NCBI GenBank assembly: GCA_964472565.1
Contig: CAYYNB010000074.1
Location: forward strand, 1-27,888
Length of the DNA: 27,888 nucleotides
Direction of reading: 5' to 3'
Source: DATAMF01 sp964472565
GTDB lineage: Bacteria > Chloroflexota > Anaerolineae > Aggregatilineales > Aggregatilineaceae
Shown: piece after piece, positions 23,113 to 27,888 of the stretch
Layout: every line of letters begins with the position of its first letter
Position numbering within the stretch: the stretch's first letter is position 1
Made by a program: the position numbers and the translations under genes
The notes under the pieces: model-generated
The model's input: only the letters and a program-made list of their open reading frames with translations
Databases searched by the model: none
What the model was told of the DNA's origin: nothing

Positions 23113-23877
23113 GTGATTGATTTAGCACGCGCGATCAAATATCCATTCAAAGGCACTAACGCCCTGACGAAAACGTTCGTTGGGGCGTTGTTGTATGTGT
23201 TCTGGCCCATGTTTTTGCTCACCGGCATGATTCTGCTGGGCTACCAAGTGCGCATCATCCGCGATGTGATCCACGGGCGGGACGAGAGCTTACCCGAATG
23301 GGACAATATGGGCCGCGATTTTACCGACGGACTTAAAGTCTTTCTGGGAAGCGTGCTGTACTATCTGCCAGCGATTGTGTTCGGCGCGGCGGGCGCAAGC
23401 CGTATCTGGGCACTGTTGAATGACATGCTCTCGAACCTGAACGTGACTAATCTGGTTCTGGGTGGTCAAACAAAAGGCATCGAACGGAGCGACATTGGCG
23501 TGATCTGTCTGCTATTCACGCTGGCGATGCTGTGGCTGGTGATCAGCGCACCGCTGATCATGACGGCGCTGGCGCGGTATGCCGAAACTGAGGAATTCTC
23601 CGCTTTTACCAACCTGACGCGCAACGCGCGGGATGTCTGGGCGCAGCGCAGCACGGCCAGCATGCTGATGCTCAACCTGTTCGCGCTGGGCGTGGTGACA
23701 CAAGCCATCAGCGCAGTTGTATCGCTGTTAGGCATCGGGTGCATTATCAGCATGTATCTGCAATACATCCAGTTTGTGGCAGTCTGCCATCTGGGCGGGC
23801 AGTGGGGGGCAGTGCTGAAAGAACGACGCCCAGCGCGCAAAGTGATTCGACCCATCAAACCGCCCAAACGATTGTAG
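23113..23877 (+). CDS. DUF4013-type membrane protein B
   Basis: A 254-residue membrane protein starting with GTG at 23113 (AGGA precedes it), which gives the DUF4013 opening IDLARAIKYPFKG and GYQVRIIRDVIHGRDESLPEWDNMGRDFTDG. It has about six membrane segments and a basic tail. It is the paralogue of the gene at 21778 and closes the cassette, 13 bases after the second small gene. Function unknown. Confidence 0.8.
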   Translation: MIDLARAIKYPFKGTNALTKTFVGALLYVFWPMFLLTGMILLGYQVRIIRDVIHGRDESLPEWDNMGRDFTDGLKVFLGSVLYYLPAIVFGAAGASRIWALLNDMLSNLNVTNLVLGGQTKGIERSDIGVICLLFTLAMLWLVISAPLIMTALARYAETEEFSAFTNLTRNARDVWAQRSTASMLMLNLFALGVVTQAISAVVSLLGIGCIISMYLQYIQFVAVCHLGGQWGAVLKERRPARKVIRPIKPPKRL

Positions 23878-23903
23878 AATCCATACAGCCGGAAATGGTT
23901 TGC

Positions 23904-23923
23904 AAGCGAACGCACGCTTTTTT
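23904..23923 (+). terminator. Weak intrinsic terminator after the DUF4013 cassette
   Basis: AAGCG (23904-23908) and CGCTT (23915-23919) pair, followed by T to 23923. The 5-base stem is short but the position, 27 bases after the stop, is right. Confidence 0.5.
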
Positions 23924-23982
23924 GATTCCCCATTCAAAGACACTCATCAAAAATAAACTTAATGCTGTGTTAAAATTCTATA

Positions 23983-23988
23983 TATAAT
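23983..23988 (+). promoter_or_regulatory. Candidate -10 box of the ercA-like gene
   Basis: TATAAT in a very AT-rich stretch (about 23940-24010). The -35 position carries TTAATG (23959-23964), a weak match at 18 bases. It lies about 60 bases before the ercA-like start. Confidence 0.5.
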
Positions 23989-24047
23989 CTTAGTCACTCA
24001 AAATAATTTATATCTTCAAGCCGCTCCATGCCGGAAGGAGTATGAAG

Positions 24048-25220
24048 ATGGGAACTGAACACGAAATTGACCTGAGTCTGCGGAAATTTGTTGCCCCCGA
24101 ATTTGTCTTTGGCGTCGGGGCACGTCATCTGGTGGGGCGGTACGCTAACAATTTCGGCATTCGGAAAGTGTTAGTCGTATCCGATCCGGGGGTGATGGCT
24201 GCGGGATGGACGCAAGAGGTGATCGCTAACCTGGAGGCGGAAGGACTAATTCCTGTTCTTTTCTCGGATGTAAGCCCGAATCCACGCGCCGAGGAGGTGA
24301 TGACGGGGGCCGATGTCTATCAAAGTTATGCATGTGATGCGATTGTGGCGGTTGGCGGGGGCAGCCCGCTGGATTGTGCCAAAGGGATCGGCATCGTCAG
24401 TTCAAACAAGCGCCATATTCTGACCTTTGAAGGCGTGGATCAGGTTGATGTACCGATGCCGCCTTTGATCTGCATCCCGACAACGGGCGGGACATCGGCA
24501 GATGTTTCGCAGTTTGCCATCATCTCGAACCGCCAGGAACGGGTGAAAATTGCGATCATCAGCAAAGCGACAGTGCCCGATATTGCCTTGATCGATCCGG
24601 TCACGCTGACCACCATGGATCCCTATTTGACCGCCTGCACGGGAATGGATGCGCTGGTACATGCGATTGAAGCTTTTGTCTCGAATGCGAGTTCGCACTT
24701 TACCGATCTGTATGCCCTGGAAGCCATCCAGTTGATCACCCAAGCGCTGCTGCCTTGCATCGGCGATCTGGATGACATCAACCTGCGGGGCCGGATTATG
24801 CTCGGCAGCCTGAAAGCCGGATTAGCCTTTTCGAATGCCAGCCTGGGGGCGGTTCATGCGATGGCCCACAGCCTGGGCGGGTATCTTGATCTGCCGCATG
24901 GCGAGTGTAATGCAATGCTGCTGCGCCATGTGATGGACTTTAATTTTGGCGTTTCATCGGAACGCTACACCCAAATTGGAAATGCAATGGGAATTGATCT
25001 AAGCGGGCAAACGCAAGCCCAGAAAAAAAAGAGTATTCTGAACGAAGTCCAACGGTTATCCAGCGCGGCGGGCATTCAGTCCACGCTGGAACAACGCGGG
25101 GTGAGCCGGAGTGATATTCCGCCTTTAGCGCAAAAGGCATTAAAAGATCCGTGTATGGTCACGAACCCACGACGACCCAATCAACGCGACATCGAAGTTA
25201 TCTATGAGGAAGCGCTTTGA
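24048..25220 (+). CDS. ercA: ErcA-like iron-containing alcohol dehydrogenase homologue
   Basis: A 390-residue protein of the group III (Fe-dependent) alcohol dehydrogenases. The N-terminal LRKFVAPEFVFGVGARHLVGRYA, the NAD-binding GGGSPLDCAKGIGI and PTTGGTSADVSQFAII, and the metal region ASLGAVHAMAHSLGGYLDLPHGECNAML are all clear; the three metal histidines and the acidic ligand (D in TGMDALVHAIEAF) appear present. The FVAPEFVFG opening and overall pattern match ErcA, an ADH-like protein implicated in regulating ethanol oxidation in Pseudomonas, which is usually next to a histidine kinase. ATG 24048 is nine bases after GGAAGGAG; ATG 24042 is too close. The kinase gene follows with a one-base overlap. 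Whether it is an enzyme or sensor cannot be read here. Confidence 0.88.
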   Translation: MGTEHEIDLSLRKFVAPEFVFGVGARHLVGRYANNFGIRKVLVVSDPGVMAAGWTQEVIANLEAEGLIPVLFSDVSPNPRAEEVMTGADVYQSYACDAIVAVGGGSPLDCAKGIGIVSSNKRHILTFEGVDQVDVPMPPLICIPTTGGTSADVSQFAIISNRQERVKIAIISKATVPDIALIDPVTLTTMDPYLTACTGMDALVHAIEAFVSNASSHFTDLYALEAIQLITQALLPCIGDLDDINLRGRIMLGSLKAGLAFSNASLGAVHAMAHSLGGYLDLPHGECNAMLLRHVMDFNFGVSSERYTQIGNAMGIDLSGQTQAQKKKSILNEVQRLSSAAGIQSTLEQRGVSRSDIPPLAQKALKDPCMVTNPRRPNQRDIEVIYEEAL

Positions 25221-26851
25221 TGACTACGCAAGATGATTGGGATGCTCGGCGCGAAAAGATTATTGGCCTGGGCGAAAGGTCAACGCATAAGAGCTACTAT
25301 CCCGAACTCAAACGCCGGTTGGATGAATTAGAGCGTTTTCGCACCCTGTTAGATTACAGCAATGATGCTATTTTTTTGGTCGAATCACCCTCCAACCGGA
25401 TTATTGATATTAATAAAAGCGCCTGTGAACAGGTAGGTTGTGAACAAGCGCAGATGATCACCGCCGGGCTGGACCAATTTATGCCTGCCGACATCGCCGC
25501 CCAGATTTATGCCCGGCTGTGTGATGAGACAACGACTGAAAGCGCCGGTACGCCGATTATGACGCAGTTCCACGCCGCCAACCGCGAACCGATGCCGGTT
25601 GAGATCATGGTTCAGCGCGTCATGCTGGGGGGAAATGTCTACGGCATTCTCGTGGCACGGGATATTTCCAGCCGGTTAAAAATGGAAGAAGTGCTGCGCG
25701 AAAGCGAAGAACGGTATCATCATTTGTTTGAGGGCGTGCCGATTGGCCTGTATCGCACGACGCCGCAGGGCGAACTCGTGGAGGCGAATTCAGCTTTTGC
25801 CGACATGTTCGGCTACTCGGATCGCGCGGTGCTGCTGGCGACGAACGTGTACGAATTATATGTGGATGTGCGCGAGCGTGAACGCTGGCAAGCGCTGATC
25901 GAACAAACGGGCCTGGTCCGCAATTTTGAGATTCAATGCCGGTGTCTGGATGGAACTCTCATCTGGATTCATAACACGGCGCGGGCGGTGTATGACGACA
26001 ATGGGGACATCGTTTTTTACGATGGGAGCATTGAAGACATCACCGAGCGTAAACGTATCCAGCAAGAACTGGAAAACCACCGCCAGCACCTGGAACGGAT
26101 GGTCAAGGAGCGGACTGCCGCATTAGAGCAGGCCAATGAACAACTGCTGGTGCTGAGCCGGGTGAAAGATGAGTTTGTCTCCAATGTTTCGCACGAACTG
26201 CGCACCCCGATCACCAATCTGAAGTTACGCCAGTATCTGCTCACCAAACATCCTGACAGCCAGCACGATCATCTGGCGGTGCTGCGGCGCGAGATCGAAC
26301 GCCTGGAACATATCATTGAGAGTTTGCTGTATCTTTCGCGGCTGGATCAGGATCGGGTGACCTGGAATCCGATTCCCCTTGATCTTAATGTGCTGGCTGC
26401 GCAGTTTGTGAATGACCGCCAAGCGCTGGCGCAACATCTGAAGCTAGACCTTACTTTTTCCGGGCAGCCTGATCTGCCGCTGGTTAGCGCGGATGTCGCG
26501 CTGTTAGAACAAGCGATGAGTGTTGTGCTGACGAATGCCTTCAATTACACTCCGGCGGGCGGCCAGGTGCGTGTCGGCACCCGGATAGGTGAGCGAAACG
26601 GCCAGCTTTGGTCCGGGGTGGCGATCAGTGATACCGGGCCAGGCATTTCGCCGGAAGATCAAACGCATCTTTTCGAGCGATTTTTTCGGGGCACAGCAGC
26701 CCGCGAATCGGGTGCGCCCGGCACCGGTTTAGGGCTGGCGATTGTGCAGGAAATCATCAACAAACACCAGGGCTGGATCGAAGTGATCAGCGAAGGCATA
26801 CCGGGGCGGGGTACGACCTTCATTTTGTGGTTTGGGGTGCAGCACCGGTGA
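25220..26851 (+). CDS. PAS-PAS sensor histidine kinase paired with ercA
   Basis: A 543-residue cytosolic kinase with no signal or membrane segment. An N-terminal helix (RSTHKSYYPELKRRLDELERFR) leads into PAS 1 (about 40-150, YSNDAIFLVE...) and PAS 2 (about 165-278, ending DITERKR). A coiled coil (279-320) joins the HisKA domain with H325 in VSNVSHELRTP. The ATPase domain has the N-box VVLTNAFNYTPAGG, G1 SDTGPGIS and G2 GTGLGLAIV. I chose the ATG at 25220, which shares its A with the ercA stop; a TTG at 25217 is the alternative. No response regulator lies in the window. Confidence 0.92.
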   Translation: MTTQDDWDARREKIIGLGERSTHKSYYPELKRRLDELERFRTLLDYSNDAIFLVESPSNRIIDINKSACEQVGCEQAQMITAGLDQFMPADIAAQIYARLCDETTTESAGTPIMTQFHAANREPMPVEIMVQRVMLGGNVYGILVARDISSRLKMEEVLRESEERYHHLFEGVPIGLYRTTPQGELVEANSAFADMFGYSDRAVLLATNVYELYVDVRERERWQALIEQTGLVRNFEIQCRCLDGTLIWIHNTARAVYDDNGDIVFYDGSIEDITERKRIQQELENHRQHLERMVKERTAALEQANEQLLVLSRVKDEFVSNVSHELRTPITNLKLRQYLLTKHPDSQHDHLAVLRREIERLEHIIESLLYLSRLDQDRVTWNPIPLDLNVLAAQFVNDRQALAQHLKLDLTFSGQPDLPLVSADVALLEQAMSVVLTNAFNYTPAGGQVRVGTRIGERNGQLWSGVAISDTGPGISPEDQTHLFERFFRGTAARESGAPGTGLGLAIVQEIINKHQGWIEVISEGIPGRGTTFILWFGVQHR

Positions 26852-26858
26852 CGCTGGC

Positions 26859-26892
26859 GGGCAGCGCGCGGACGTAACGCTGCGCACTGCCC
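26859..26892. terminator. GC-rich hairpin between convergent genes
   Basis: GGGCAGCGC (26859-26867) pairs with GCGC and TGCCC (26882-26892) with a 2-base bulge. It lies just after the kinase stop and before the convergent esterase stop. No adjacent T-tract is seen, so it may be a Rho-independent-like pause or a transcript end shared by both strands. Confidence 0.4.
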
Positions 26893-26931
26893 TTGAACTG
26901 CACACCCGATCTGACTGGTGTTTTTTCTCCC

Positions 26932-27792
26932 TCAGTTTTGGAAGATAAAGCGCAGTCCACGGTTGAAGGCTTCAGGTTTGTTGCCCGCATGCCGCTCACC
27001 TTCGATGCTGCGCGCTTCCATGATGAGGCCGGTATAACCGCGATCCTTCATCGTCTGCATGAAGGCCTCAACCGGATGGGTTAAACTTTCCGCGGCACCC
27101 ACACTCAAAAACAGCTTAACCGGCAGATCGGCGTGGTTCGCGGCGTATTCGGATTCCTGCGTGAAGGCAAACCGGTTCCCAAACGTGACGGCAGGACTGG
27201 CTGATACATAACCGCTGAAGAGTTGAGGGTCTTCGAACATGGCATAGAGCGTAAACAAGCCGCCAAACGAACTTCCCATCAGAACGCGGCGGGCCGGATC
27301 AGCCGGGTATTTGGATTCGATGAAGGGAATGAGTTCTTTTTTGAGAAACTCAAGAAATTTGGGCGCGCCGCCGGAATCGGCAATGGAGGGGTCTTCGACA
27401 GGCGTGTAGTCCATCGCGCGCAGGGCATCATAGTCGGGGTCGGGACCTGAATAAGTGATGCCAACAATGATCATTTCGGGAACAAAACCATCGTAATTGA
27501 GACCCCCAAAAATCGAATCGAGCAGCTTAAAATCCCACTGACCATCGAGCACATAAAGGACGGGATATTTTTTGGTTTTGTTCTCGGCATATTCATCGGG
27601 GAAACGAATGTAAATATCGTAGTTGTGCCCGGTTATGTCGGACTTGAGGGCTTTGATTTCTGAGTCTGGAATGATCACATTGTTCAGGAGCGAACTGCAC
27701 GACTCCTGATCTTTGCTGGTACATTTGCTGGCAACCAAAAACATGAGCAAAACACCGACAACGAACAGATAGAGACGGGGGGAAAACGACAT
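26932..27792 (-). CDS. Putative esterase (enterochelin-esterase/EstD type alpha/beta hydrolase), exported
   Basis: A 286-residue protein with an N-terminal hydrophobic export signal or anchor (residues 7-24, with Cys24 but no canonical lipobox). The body is an alpha/beta-hydrolase of the putative-esterase family (Fes/IroE/antigen 85-like): PVLYVLDGQWDF near 77-88, the nucleophile elbow GSSFGG with Ser175, a likely acid near E235 and a catalytic His in GERHAG (H268). The ribosome site AAGGAGGTCCT is nearly identical to the perfect anti-16S complement and lies just before the ATG at 27792. It may hydrolyse esters outside the cytoplasm; substrate unknown. Confidence 0.85.
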   Translation of the reverse strand: MSFSPRLYLFVVGVLLMFLVASKCTSKDQESCSSLLNNVIIPDSEIKALKSDITGHNYDIYIRFPDEYAENKTKKYPVLYVLDGQWDFKLLDSIFGGLNYDGFVPEMIIVGITYSGPDPDYDALRAMDYTPVEDPSIADSGGAPKFLEFLKKELIPFIESKYPADPARRVLMGSSFGGLFTLYAMFEDPQLFSGYVSASPAVTFGNRFAFTQESEYAANHADLPVKLFLSVGAAESLTHPVEAFMQTMKDRGYTGLIMEARSIEGERHAGNKPEAFNRGLRFIFQN

Positions 27793-27888
27793 AGGACCTC
27801 CTTAGTGGCCGCATCTTTGCGCATTTTCGATTCAAGCACAATCCTAGAAAAGGAACAAGGCCGATCAGGAGTCACCCCCCGCCCCCCC

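Overview
The window looks like chromosomal DNA of a moderately GC-rich bacterium. The best guess is a member of Chloroflexota, class Anaerolineae. This rests on the style of the proteins (secreted WD40 propellers, Pro/Thr-rich extracellular linkers, DUF4013 membrane proteins, late menaquinone genes of the ubiD/ubiA/ubiE/ubiX type) and not on any marker gene, so the taxonomic call is inference. I found no rRNA, tRNA, CRISPR array, phage gene or transposase.

Layout. (1) 1-2835, minus strand: three separately terminated genes: glycerol kinase (glpK), a secreted protein with an SH3b-like tail, and a small Rieske-fold protein that has lost three of its four cluster ligands. (2) 3040-13656, plus strand: one compact run of twelve genes, many overlapping by 1 to about 40 bases. 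It holds a ubiD-type decarboxylase, a HEAT-repeat protein, a ubiA prenyltransferase, an ABC-importer binding protein, a secreted WD40 protein, the importer ATPase and permease, a DinB-fold protein, a ubiE methyltransferase, a molbindin-like Mop protein, the ubiX flavin prenyltransferase and an FMN-binding-fold protein. The Ubi-type enzymes fit the last steps of menaquinone synthesis (prenylation, prFMN-dependent decarboxylation, C-methylation); an importer sits in the middle of them. (3) 13736-15479: a CPA2-type cation/proton antiporter followed by a PII-like small protein. (4) 15480-16060: a 581-base gene-free region with a helically phased array of palindromes and a cluster of GC-rich hairpins. 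(5) 16061-18285: a natural fusion of a family 2 glycosyltransferase to a membrane-anchored TlpA-like thioredoxin, overlapping an EamA/DMT transporter. (6) 18296-21722: a zinc-uptake operon (Fur/Zur-type regulator, znuA, znuC, znuB) behind a promoter covered by a perfect 41-base palindrome. (7) 21778-23877: a mirrored four-gene membrane cassette (DUF4013, small, small, DUF4013). (8) 24048-26851: an ErcA-like iron alcohol dehydrogenase homologue coupled to a PAS-PAS histidine kinase. (9) 26932-27792, minus strand: a secreted or anchored esterase.

The strongest candidates for undescribed biology are the phased palindrome array at 15586-15693, the 41-base operator/hairpin at the fur-type gene, the glycosyltransferase-thioredoxin fusion, the metal-stripped Rieske protein, the importer plus secreted WD40 protein inside the menaquinone operon, and the DUF4013 mirror cassette. 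All residue positions were counted by eye from the translated reading frames. No database search was run.
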